A stretch of DNA of 64,000 nucleotides, from NCBI GenBank assembly GCA_963555705.1, contig OY743169.1:131501-195500 (forward strand), in the 5' to 3' direction. How positions within the stretch are numbered: the stretch's first letter is position 1; every line of letters begins with the position of its first letter. A model generated the notes under the pieces. It had not been told where the DNA came from. It searched no databases and worked only from the letters and a program-made list of their open reading frames with translations. This stretch comes from Ligustrum vulgare (lineage: Eukaryota > Streptophyta > Magnoliopsida > Lamiales > Oleaceae). Below, piece by piece: positions 46,292 to 57,589 of this stretch. A program made the position numbers and the translations under genes.

Positions 46292-48489
46292 GTAAAAGTA
46301 GTTTTTTCCTGGTCTTCTAATGCTATTTCAATTTGATGATAGCCTGAAAAACCATCCAAAAAACAATAGAATGAATTTCCAGCAACTCTTTCTAGTACTT
46401 GATCTAAAAATGGTAAAGGAAAGTGGTCTTTTCTAGTCATGGAATTCAATTTCCTATAATCTATGCACATTCTCCAACTACTGGGTACTCTTTTAGTTAT
46501 CATTTCTCCCTGTTCATTTTCAATAACAGTAACCCCAGTTTTCTTAGGTACTACGTGAGTAGGACTTACCCACTTGCTATCTGCAATTGGATAAATAATA
46601 CCAGCATCAAGTAATTTTAAAACCTCATTTTTAACAACCTCTTTCATGTTAGGGTTTAGCCTTCTTTGAGATTCCCTTGAGGGATTAGCATTTTCTTCTA
46701 GAAAAATTCTATGAGTGCACACTAAAGGACTAATTCCCTTAATATCAGCTATAGTCCAACCTATTGCAGATCTATGATCATTCAACACTTTCAACAACAT
46801 ATTTTCCTGATCACGAGTAAGAGTAGAAGAGATTACCACAGGGTATGATTCATTAGGTCCCAAGAATGCATACTTTAGTTCCGATGGAAGAGGTTTAAGT
46901 TCCAACGTTGGCATCTTCTCTGCTGATGTTTGCATGGGTGTCTGGCTAACATTTAGAGGCTCAATGTTTGGCTGCCAAGCTTTTATAGCTGCTGTTGTTA
47001 TACTTTTTGAAGGGTCTTGAATGCTGTCCAATTCGGGATTCTGCTCAAGTTGCTCATCAGGACCTTCTAACTCAATTAGCAGCTCTTCCAGCATATTAAC
47101 TTCCTGCACTTCATCAAAATCTTTTGGTTGCCTACATGCATTGAAAATGTTAAGTTCCAAAGACATATTGTCAAAAGTCAACTTTAAAATACCACTCCTA
47201 CAATTTATTAAAGCATTTGAAGTTGCAAGAAATGGTCTACCAAGAATAACAGGGATTTGAGGAGAAGTTTTAGGTGTACTTTGAACATCAATAACAACAA
47301 AATCAACTGGATAATAGAATTTATCGACTTGAACCAAAACATCCTCAATTATCCCTCTAGGCATCTTAACAGATCTATCTGCTAATTGTAAAATCATGGG
47401 GGTAGTCTTAAGTTCACCGAGACCAAGTTGTGTATACACACTAAAGGGCAAAAGATTCACACTTGAACCTAAATCTAGCAAGGCATGACCAATACGAGTG
47501 GTTCCTATCATACAAGCAATGATTGGAGAACCAGGATCTTTAAATTTTTGAGGGGTTTGGAACTGTATGATAGAACTCAATTGTTCAGTTAAAAAGGCCT
47601 TGTTCTTAACAGCTAGCTTCCTTTTCACTGTACACAAATCTTTAAGAAATTTAGCATAGGCAGGGACTTGTTGAATTGCATCTAACAGAGGAATATTTAC
47701 CCTAACTTGCTTAAGAATCTCATGAATTTCCGTTTGATTTTTGGTCTTATTACCAGTTTGTAATCTTTGAGGAAAAGAGGCAGGGGGTGCACCTACTATT
47801 GGCCTAGGTGGTTCCTGAACATCAGATAGAGATTTTAATACAGTATTATCAACAGGAGGTTCAACTTGCTTACCCACCAAGTTCTCTTTAGGTTCAGGAA
47901 CTTGGATTTGCTTACCACTTCTCAAGGTGGTTACTGCTTTCACATGTCTTAGATTGGACTCATCGACCCCATTGTATTGAGTTTGAGGATTAGGCATTGG
48001 TTGAGCTGGAAACTTACCTTTTTCTGTTGCACTTGCCTGGGTAGTCAGCTTTGTAAGTTGAGATCGAATGTCATTAATGGCCTGAGAGTTTTGATTGTTG
48101 ATGGCAGCTTGACTTTGCATGAATTGTTGGATTTGGTCTTCCAGACATCTCTTCTGCGGTGGCATATATGGTGTTGGTTGTGAAGGTCCAGCATTGTTGC
48201 CAACATTATTGCTTCCTCCTTGATCATTCCTCCAACTAAAATTTGGATGATTTCTCCAACCTGGATTATAAGTACTCGAATATGGATTAGAATAAGGTTT
48301 GGAAATCATATTAACAGCAACAGATTGATCAAAATACATCTCTTTTAGTTGGGGAAGTGTAGGACAATCAGAGGTTAAATGCTGTGCATCATCACAAATT
48401 GAACATTTTTCAAAAATGGTGGAAGCGGAATTGACTTCATTCACTTTTTGAGTTTCCAAATTTTCAAGTTTTCGAGTGATGACAGCCAA
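46207..48489 (-). pseudogene. gag-pol: Element E gag end, protease and RT fingers
   Basis: A 760-residue open frame. A zinc knuckle CSICDDAQHLTSDC (C-x2-C-x4-H-x4-C) starts about 30 residues in. A protease follows: lead-in VNIPLLDAIQQVPAYAKFL, catalytic ALLDLGSSVNLLP, GIIEDVLVQVDKFYYPVDF and VILGRPFLATSNAL. After an acidic linker comes RT: MCIDYRKLNSMTRKDHFPLP and FYCFLDGFSGYHQIEIA. The frame goes wrong just after TFTCPF, where the RT continues in another frame (46291). Confidence 0.93.
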
Positions 48490-49202
48490 TCGGGCATTTA
48501 TGTCATCATCTACTCTAAGTGAATGAATTCCATTTCCAGATGCAATTTTTGGAAACTCAGTTTTTATTGTAACACCCCTATCAAACTCATCAATGTTATC
48601 CCAAGATTGGGCATTTTAAGATAAATCATCAGAAAATGTAAAAACTTCATTCGGGTCTTTTGCAAAGAAGTCACCATTACTCATGGTTTGCACAAATTGC
48701 CTCATTTCTGGTCTGAGCCCTTCATAAAAAAATTTCGTTAACATCCATTTTTCATAACCATGATGGGGACAAGGTAACAACAAATCTTTGAATCTTTCCC
48801 AACTAGTGTAAAAATCTTCATTATTCTTTTGAGAAAAATTCATGATTTGTCTTTGAATAGCGGTGATTCTTTGTGGTGGAAAAAACTTTTTAATGAACTC
48901 TTTCCGCATATTTGCCCAATTTGTAATTGAACTAGGCCTCAAAGAGTTAAGCCACGACTTAGCTTTATCCTTTAGTGAAAAAGGGAAAAGCTTGAGTCGA
49001 ATTCCTGGATGTGGTGATATGGACTCTCTGATGGCATCCCATGGAAGCGTGGTAGATGATCAATCATTCCCGGTTTGAAGTTGAATACCGCTGCATTTGC
49101 AGGCATCACTATGCATGACGGAGTGCTTGCCATCGTTGGAAAAATGTAATCTCTAAGACTCCGAACAACTGGTGCCTCATTTGGATCTGCATTATTTGCC
49201 AT
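48490..49202 (-). pseudogene. gag: Element E gag, broken
   Basis: The start MANNADPNEAPVVRSLRDY at 49202 leads to IDHLPRFHGMPSESPYHHIQ; then a frameshift or deletion near 49000, LKLFPFSLKDKAKSWLNS-like text, MRKEFIKKFFPPQRITAIQ, SWERFKDLLLPCPHHGYEKW and FFYEGLRPEMRQF. These are the Athila gag signatures. A stop near 48614 separates it from the zinc-knuckle frame. Confidence 0.9.
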
Positions 49203-49385
49203 TACTACCTGCTGATTGTCAAGAAGTAAAAACTGGTTAGTGGATTCCGATCTTACTAATCACTTAGTATTATCTCGGAACCAAACGGACATAAACAAAG
49301 AACAATATCAAGAATAGTAGTCGAACAAAATAATAATAATAAAAAATAGCAGAATTCAGCAAAAATCAGTTAACACCAAAATAAT

Positions 49386-49402
49386 CCCCGGCAACGGCGC
49401 CA
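49386..49402 (-). other. Primer binding site, tRNA-Asp type (element E)
   Basis: Reads TGGCGCCGTTGCCGGGG on the minus strand, close to the LTR edge at 49409. Confidence 0.92.
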
Positions 49403-49408
49403 AAAACT

Positions 49409-50996
49409 TGACTCAATGTTAAATCTACCCTCCAAGTATAAAGGGGTCAAATTATAGCCTAGCAATAATCCAGGGTCATTCTTCCTAAGGATTTTATTGG
49501 TATAATAATATTTGCTAAATTCGAAACCTAAACTATGATTTCAATTGTTTTTAAAATGAATTTGAAGAGAATATAATTAAATTGCAATGAAAGGGAAATT
49601 TGAGTGGAGTTATTCTTTCGCTATCAATTGGACTTTGCAAATAAATTTAGCATGAATTTCTTGAGATTGATAAAATTTGGAATTATTAGTACGAAAATTA
49701 ATCAATTTATTTTATGGCATTTAGTCGAGCATGTTATGTGCATATTCAATACATATCACATCAACGACATCAATCGAAGTCAAATAACTTGAAACTTTAA
49801 AACACTCGTTAATTATTATCAATCACAAGAATTCATCCATAACGAATTAAAACATATCCATTGAAGCTAAGAATAACTCCCCTCAAATATAACTTAGCCG
49901 GACATTATTAAATTAACCGAATTAAAATTCAAATAAACACTAACCATTAATCAAACGAAATTCGAATTCGGAAATGAAATTACAATACTAAATATATCTA
50001 AAATCAAACTAACATCAATAATATAAAGTTATGCAAACTAATTATTAAAACAAATAGAAGTCTAGAAAAATTATGAATTAAACTCAAACAATTAACCAAA
50101 ACCAAAGCTGCTGTATGAGGTGAAAGAAGTTGCTGCCGAGAGTTGGAGGTTGCTGTCCGAATGGTGGAGCTGCTCTACTAGTGTACTGAGAGAGGTCTGG
50201 GCTGCTGCAGCGTGAGAGGAAGTGCCGTTTGTTGTGAGGTGGTTCACGATGGAGGATGGTTTCGGTGGTAGAGGGCTGTGTGGTCTGGTTGGCCGAGAGT
50301 TCTGCGTGAAGGAGAGGAGACTGGGGCTCTTGGTGAGGGAGATGAAGGAAGACAGAGGAGAGCTGCGGCTGGAGTGCTGAGAGAAGACCGACTGATTTGC
50401 TGCTGGTTTTCTGTTCGGATTAAGGGAGCTGAGAGGGAGCACCAGTTGAGAGGCAGAGAGTTGAAAGGGATGAAGGTGAAGGTGCTGCTGGTTTTTGTGT
50501 GAGTATGAAGATGGTGAAGATGAGTTGCAGTCTGGTGGCTGAGTTCGAGAGAATGGCTGCTGGTGAGTGTGGTAGTTGAGGAAGATGAGAGAAGAAGACC
50601 GCGAGAGAGAGAGATGGGTTGAAAGGGATGAAGGTGCTGGCGGCTGAATGGTTTAGAGAGAGAAGACAGAGAACGTGAGGTAGAGGGAATTGAGAGGGTT
50701 GTTGCTTTTCCGTTTTTTGGTCTGGCCGGGAGTCAAGAGAATTAGTATGAGTTGTTGGTAGGTTTTTTCAATTTGGGCTTTTTCGGGTCCATTAAGCTAG
50801 GGATTTTTGAGATAAAATTGTCCAAATGTACCTGGAATTAAATAAATGAAATTATTAGCAAATAAAATCAATTTAGAGTTTAACAAATAAAATTGAATCT
50901 TTAATAAATTTTACTCTAAATGACAAAATTTATATCCCAAAATTGTATTTTTCATTTATTTACCTATCTAAAATACGTAAAATTGGACACTAATCA
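49409..50996 (-). repeat. Element E 5' LTR
   Basis: 1588 bases, TGACTCAATG to CACTAATCA on the plus strand, collinear with 38608-40199. In the element's sense direction it holds a 116-residue serine/proline-rich frame (50442-50092). Confidence 0.93.
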
Positions 50997-51281
50997 ATTA
51001 TTGTTGAGGAGTTTAGGTATTAATGTTGAAGTTAAATTTTGGAATTATGGTTGGATGTTGAATTTGAATTTGAATGAGTTGAGAATTGTATATGTATTGT
51101 AGGTATGATGTCCCTCTACAGGTTGGTTATGTCCAAGTTATAGAGGAGATTCTGCCGAAATTTCTGTAAAATTTTATAATAGAAAATGAAAAGGTTGAAA
51201 TTTTAAATGATTTGTTTCCGCATTTAAGAAAAGGGAAGTTAATACACCTAGGTTTAATATTTTTGAAATTGGGGTGTTACA

Positions 51282-52272
51282 CTATCGCTCTCATCCAATA
51301 GTGCTAAAGACAAAAGGTACGGTTTATTTCAATTTACATCATTTCTTTTGGTATACAACTTCCTTATACTTGGTGTTTGTGCTTTACAGCACCTCCCATT
51401 GAAGTAACTCATGTGAAAGAGCCTCTTCGCCCAGATGTCGGGGGAGGCCCTCTTGAGGTAACTTCTAGGACAGAACCTCCTCACTCAGATGTCAAGGGAA
51501 AAGCTTCAACAATACCTGAAGATCCTACCCATACTGCCACCTGTCCTTCTTTACTTGAGGATGCATCTCCCTCGCCTAAAGTTGCTGATGAGGTATATTC
51601 GGCTTTCTCATCTTCCTTTAATACTTTTCTTATTTCATTGAACTAGCACATACTTTAATGCTTTGTACTTTCTTTGTAGGACGTAGATGCTATCTTATGG
51701 TCAATCCAGAGTTTATTTTCTTCTTGGTAGCAAATTAGGACGAGTTTTGTTCGACGTCCTAGAACTGTAACTCGCTCTTTCACTTCTTCACTGTCTTCTT
51801 TAGAAGATATGACTGTCCTTAAGGAGGTCGTGCTAGCTTACAATTCATTCATGGACCTGGGCATAGCTATGGGGAGCATGGCCAACTAGGAGGAACGCCT
51901 TACTCAAATTAGTGAGGATCTAGCTAAGGCTCTCAAAATTTCATTCCTTGTACTTCGAGCTGATGTCAAGCTAACCTTAAGAGGGATTCACCTTGAAGTT
52001 ATTCTTTTACTATTTGAGAATAAGGAGCTAAAGGGTAGAAAAATGGGCTTCATGCAAGTTGTGGCAGAGAAGAAATCTCTGAATCTTGAGGTTGAAAAAG
52101 CCCACTCCACCTTTAACAAACTCCATGCTAAAGTTGTGATTGAGGACTCCTTGCTGATGAGTTTAAAAGTTGAATTGAGGAGACGTCAGGTCCAAATAAA
52201 TGAGTGGAAAATGAGGTTGGTGACCAAGAAGCATAATGCTTCACAAGAGTTTGAGCGAACTAAATCTTTGAT
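51282..52272 (+). pseudogene. PMD pseudogene, 3' part with coiled coil
   Basis: After F1 the host gene continues. A proline-rich exon starts after a CTTTACAG acceptor near 51390 (PPIEVTHVKEPLRPDVGGG), a GT...AG intron may span about 51594-51680, and a long helical part follows: LTQISEDLAKALKISFLVL, then EKKSLNLEVEKAHSTFNKLH and VELRRRQVQINEWKMRL. A C-terminal coiled coil is common in PMD proteins of plant transposons and genes. In-frame stops near 51730 and 51890 show decay. The coding text ends at segment X'. Confidence 0.55.
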
Positions 52273-52840
52273 GGCTCGTGATAAGTACATTTTATACACA
52301 TATTTAAATACTAAAACTAAGCAATTAAATCTTCATTTTGTAAAGTTTTTACATAATTTATTTCAAATTGTGATTATTTTAGTTTTCAACCCCAATTCAA
52401 GACAAATGGAACAATCGAGGCAAATCAGAACCAAATAAAGTGCATTGTGAACTAAGTTGTACAACATGAAAGTGGAGGACTAGAATCCAGAATCAAGTCG
52501 GAGCTAATAGTGCTAAATATTACTGGTTCCATAATTAAGAAGATAGCGATTGAAGTATATGGATTGTAATTCAAAGTGGAACTAAGAATTTGTTCTAATG
52601 TCCAAAAATAATAGACAAAATTTAATTCATAAACTTATTGGTCAAACAATAATAATTACAGTAATATAATAATTATTTATATAAAATGACGTGTACATGT
52701 AAACATTTATTTATATTATTTATAAATTATTTATTAACAATGAATTAGGCGTGTATATTCGAGACACACAAATCATTAGTTCCATTATTTGTTTTGATTA
52801 TTCGAGAGCACCAATGTGTACCTCTAAATGTTCTTCGAAA
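52265..52840. repeat. Segment X', paralogue of 12535-12727 plus 29927-30560
   Basis: It is continuous where the first copy is split by element B: GTTGTACAACATGAAAGT (TACAA at 52460-52464) is the unduplicated target. It also lacks the CACTA MITE near 52690. It gives direct proof of both insertions. Confidence 0.85.
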
Positions 52841-54499
52841 TTGCATATTGTAGAAATGTGTTCTATTAGTGCAAATTCCCTGAAAAATTTAATAAAGAAA
52901 GTCGGCATTTCAAATGTGAGTTTCAAACTGTGACGCCCCGAACCTTAGCTTCGAGTGTCACGTATTAAACATAATAACTTTTGCTTTTGTCACATGGAAA
53001 AACTCTTAAATAAAATGAAATATATACTGGAAATTTATTTTCAACTTGTAGTAAAATATCTCTATAAAATTTAATGGCCAGCAGAAGTACATGCTGACCT
53101 AAATTTTTTCTTTACGTAAAGGAACTTGATGCAGTCACGGCTAGTTGGGGCAGCCAGTTCAAACATTTTTATAAAATTCATCCCAAAACCCTTTTCTATG
53201 AAATCTATGGCATTGGAAATATATTTTCAAGTAGTTTCCTATATTAAAATTTGGAAAATTAATAAGATCATGTGATATAGAGGTTTTATTAAAACAGTGA
53301 GGTCCTGCACAGAAACTTAAGATTGACCTTTTGACGCTTAAAAATTTATATCTGAGGCCACACAAATCCAAATGGAGTGATTCTTGAGCTCATATAAAGA
53401 AAACTCAAATAGGAATGCAGTAGTATTTTTAGAGTCTCAGATAGGTATATATAGAATTATTAATAGTATTTTGAATTGACTCTAAAAACCTGTCCAGTTT
53501 CTGCATCTTTTATCATTGCAGGAAAAGGTCTATAAAAATTTCTCTTAGCATAACATGAAAGATATGATCACAAAATTTACTTTCATTACCATATTACATC
53601 ATGTCTTATACATGTTTATATTTAATACTACAAGAAAAACATATGGAAAACAAGTTTTTTTTGAACAAAACATACGAAAAGGAAACTGATGAAAAAAAAT
53701 GTCCTTAATCCATCATCGAATAGGCGACTGACTTTCTCCGACTCAACGATCATGAATCTGAGAATTTAGTATAAAATACAATGAGTATAAAGAATACTCA
53801 GTAAGATATCATGCTCGGATTTAACATGTTAATATTACACAAAAGAAAGCATTCAAACACATACTTGCACATTCCGGCTTGCCGGTGCCCTTCGGACTTG
53901 TCCTAAGGCATAAATAGATATCTAACTTTGTGGACTTGTCCACATCTTTCATATTATGGTTTTTCATGCATAGCTTAAGCATAAATATTACCATGAAATC
54001 CTACCACTTGAGCATAGAAAGTATCTTACCTTAAAGATTGGAGAAATTTTGGTGGAATAGTATACTTGAAAGTGCTAGCCTTTGCTCTTCTTCTTCTATT
54101 CTTACTATATCTTTTCTCTTTACTCTCTTCCACTGACTCTTGCTGTTGGTTTTTTCGTTGAAAGTAATATTTTGGTTGCCAAGACATATAAAGAACGTCC
54201 CTTAATAATCCAAGGAAAGAAGACCTATGAACTAAGTAAGGACAAGAGGTTAACTATTTCCTATTGGTGTATCCACATGCAAGATTTATCTCCAATAGCT
54301 CTTGCATGCACTCCATGCATTTACCTCATATATTTAATTGGACACCTCATGCTTAAGTTAAACACCTCATGCTTGCAATGCTAGGAAAAATTTCTTCACT
54401 ATTAAGATAGCTTGCAACTAGTTGACACCTCATGCTTGCTTGTTACCTAACTATACACCTCATGTCATGCTTGCCTTTACATTGCAAGAAAATTACTTC

Positions 54500-57229
54500 T
54501 GTAACACCCCAAGTTCAAGAATCTTAAACCTAGGTGTTAACTTCCCTTTTTCTTTTTATCTTTTGGGGAATTAAATCATTTACACATCAAAATATTCATT
54601 TATCTATTATAAAATTTTTACAAAATTTCGGCAGAGTCTCCTCTATAAATTGAACTTAACCAACCTGTAGAGGGACATAAAAAAATAACCATTTTACAAC
54701 ATAAAACTCAACTCAAATAAAATTCCAATACTCAACATACAAACCCAATTCTACTTCAAACTCCCACATCACCACACTATTTCAAATTCAATCCCCAAAC
54801 TCCTCAACACAACATTTTTCATCAATAAGCTTCAATTAAATACAATAAGTGATAATATAACCAATATTAGAAATTCCATAACTAATTTAAACTAATCTCA
54901 ACCAAACAATTATCAAAATAATGAATTAAGGAATAAATTCAAATGATAACTTTAATAAATTTAACTTTATTTAATAATGTCGACAGGGGGTACTGTCTGA
55001 GTCAGCCGCCAAATGTTCTCCTCGGATCACCTAACTTTCATCACCTGAAATGTTGGGGTGGGATTGGGGTGAGCTAAAGCTCAGTAAGTAAACTGTATGC
55101 ATGAATGCATGCTTATGACATGAATGCTTTTTAAGAAAATTCCATGTATGTATCCCCTTTTTCTTTACTTTCCAGAACATACAACATTTCAGACTTTCAC
55201 TTAACATTTCAAACTTTCACTTCATTTCCATCGTGAGCTCACTTGGTGTAACTTCTAGTCAATCAGAATACAGTGGGCAATTACTTATTTGGAACCAGAT
55301 TAACATGCGCATTTCCACCGCAAAGCGGTTTAACATTCACTTTCCCACCGCGAAGCGGTGTAACATTCACTTTCCCACCGCAAAGCGGTGTAACATTCAC
55401 TTTCCCACCACAGAGCGGTTCATTACATTCGGGTACGCCGGTCCCCCGCGCCCCATTTCCCACTCGCATCTTTCATGAACTAGAAGCACACCCATTCATT
55501 CTTTAAAAACTTGGGATACATAAATTTTGAACAAACTTGCACTTTGACACATTTCTTTCATTTAAAACATTTGACTTCCAAATTTCGATGTCAATGCATG
55601 CTTGATGATGCAATGACATGATAATTTGCATGCTTAAACATTCTTCTCAATAACATATGCTTTCATAATGTAAATGCAATTCATCAAAGCAAGTAAGTTG
55701 CACGACAGTCATTTACACATAACTTTCACATTTACATTCAACTTCTATGAAAATAGGGGGAAGTTTACTTACCTGAAATCCTTAGTATTTACCGTTCTGA
55801 ACTTGCAAGTGGAGAGTCTCGGATACCCGTAACGTCAATGTACCAAAATCCCTAATTATTCACATTCGTCAATAAATATGACTTTTAGTTGACAATTAAA
55901 TTCGTTATTCATTTTAATACTCAATCAAACATTAACTGAAATTAAAACTTCAATTTAACTCACATGTGATCTTATATCGAGACTAGAGCACATAAAACTA
56001 AAGAATTTCCTTTCATACTTTCAATTTCCCAAAACATTACATTCTAAATCCCTAACATGTATAAGAACGTAATATCATAATCAAGGTCTCAATTTAACTA
56101 AAATTAATCAAAACAACCCTTTTTAATAGTTTCCAAAATCTGAAATTCCATCTTAAAGTTCCAAATAAGTTCTTAAACTTACAAAATACCAATTTCATAA
56201 TCCTTTACCAAAAACAGTTAACTAAACTCCAATTTCACAACTTTAACATTATACATTTACAATTAAAATTTAAATAATTCATCAAGGTTCCAAGCAAAAT
56301 TATCAATTTGACAATCTATGATTTAAAAATCTAGCAAAATCAAAAGTCTGGATTTTAACTAAAACTTTGAATCGATACATCCATATATATATATAATCTG
56401 AAATTTACCTATATAAATTTTCCATTACCAAATCTGAAGTTAACAATTAAAAATTCGAAATTTAAACAAAACTCAAGAATCTGAAATTTCCCCATAAACC
56501 TGAATTTATACATATATAGTGCATACATACGTTATTTACATAGAATTTATATATATATATACATGTGTGTATCGAATTATGGGCGTGTGTGTGTGAAATT
56601 GCGTGGAACCGAGTGCTGTTCGTGTGTGTGTGTATCGCGAAGAGGAAGGGGGAAGAGGGGAGGGGACTTACCGCCGGTGAGAGTGGCGGTCGGCGGTCGA
56701 AGGGAGGGCGAAGCCGAGAGACAAGACAGAGGCGGAGAGTCCAAGACAGAGAGTGAGAAATCGCGAGAGAGAGAGAGAGACGCGGCGTGAGAGAGAGAGA
56801 GTTATGAGAGTGTGAGGTCATTAGGTTAGGTTTAGTGTTTAACTTTTGGTAAATTGCAATTTAGTCCCTCAACTCTCATAAATTAGTAATTTAGGCTCAT
56901 AACTTTCAAATGAAATTCCAAAGTGTCACCAAACTTTTCCTAACTTCAATTTAATGCAATTTAGGCAACTTGCTACTCAACTACCATAGAAATGGCAAGT
57001 AACAATTAAAATAAACAATTAGACATAGAATTGCACGTAAAAAAATTAAAATAACTAATTTATAAACTTTCGAATTGGTACATTGATCGAGACGGCGTCC
57101 AAGTCCTTCCACTGCAAAATAATTCCAATTATAGACGTTAACGATCATAAAAGTATAATTTATAATAACATTAAAATAATTATTACGTGAAATTTAAGAA
57201 TGCACGTAAAAATGAAAAGCGGTATTACA
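54500..57229 (-). mobile_element. Solo LTR F2 inside G
   Basis: 2730 bases, TGTAACACCCC to GCGGTATTACA, flanked by ACTTC (54495-54499 and 57230-57234). It is the inverted match of F1. It holds the hairpin minisatellite (55312-55425), a GA/CT-rich part near 56690-56800 and a GT-rich microsatellite near 56570-56630. No gene is seen; short frames in the GC-rich part are low complexity. Confidence 0.92.
55312..55425. repeat. Hairpin minisatellite in F2
   Basis: About four units of 30 bp, each with ACCGCAAAGCGGT, CCGCGAAGCGG or a close form, joined by TAACATTCACTTTCCC. Stems of CCGC/GCGG are kept while the loop changes. F1 has a more decayed version at 38060-38170. Confidence 0.8.
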
Positions 57230-57589
57230 ACTTCACTCCTAAGATAACTCTCAGCCAAGATTATATGAAATACTTATCACTAGGAATTAGGTATAAAACT
57301 TGATATTAATCCCCAAAAAAAACTTAATTAACTAATCTTGGAAAATTTTTAATCAACCAACAATGCAAACTTGGCAATCATTAATAATTTTGGCCATAAA
57401 AAATTTGAAAAGTTAAATTATCATAAGAAAAATTAAATGAATAAATTAAACGAGCACAAAAAAAATTTCGGAGTATTACACAAACTGCCTATTTTGATGA
57501 GCCATAACTTTTGCTACGGTTGTACCGTATTGCATTCCAACAATGATGCGGGAAACTAGGGTGTGAGTATTTTAGAATGGTATTGTCAC

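Larger units (their letters stand above)
38608..50996 (-). mobile_element. Element E: nearly complete Athila-type retrotransposon
   Basis: A minus-strand element with LTRs 49409-50996 (5') and 38608-40199 (3'), flanked by ATTAT at 50997-51001 and 38603-38607. The total is 12389 bases, including the Cassandra TRIM and solo LTR D. The PBS is at 49386-49402 (tRNA-Asp type). Gag, protease, RT, RNase H and integrase are present in gypsy order but broken by frameshifts. Polypurine signals lie at about 42339-42350 and 40200-40211. No env-like frame is seen between the pol end (42596) and the 3' LTR. Confidence 0.94.
36290..51281 (+). mobile_element. Solo LTR F1, interrupted by element E
   Basis: Ends are TGTAATACAGC at 36290 and GGGGTGTTACA at 51281, flanked by CTATC (36285-36289 and 51282-51286). 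Removing element E and its duplicated target leaves about 2.6 kb. No gag or pol belongs to it. Its content matches solo LTR F2 (54500-57229) in reverse orientation. The TGTAATAC...GGTGTTACA ends and length suggest a Tekay/Del-type chromovirus LTR; orientation is inferred from that. Confidence 0.88.
52929..57480 (-). mobile_element. Solo LTR G with F2 inside
   Basis: Ends TGTGACGCCCCGAACC and CGGAGTATTACA, flanked by CAAAC (52924-52928 and 57481-57485). Without F2 it is about 1.8 kb. The TGTGACGCCCC-type end is common among chromovirus (Tekay/Del) LTRs. No internal domain is present. Orientation is inferred from the resemblance of its ends to F. Confidence 0.88.

Noticed and set aside
44659..48227. 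Plus-strand and shifted frames across element E
   Set aside because: They overlap the clearly recognised gag-pol frames on the minus strand and have no motifs of their own.
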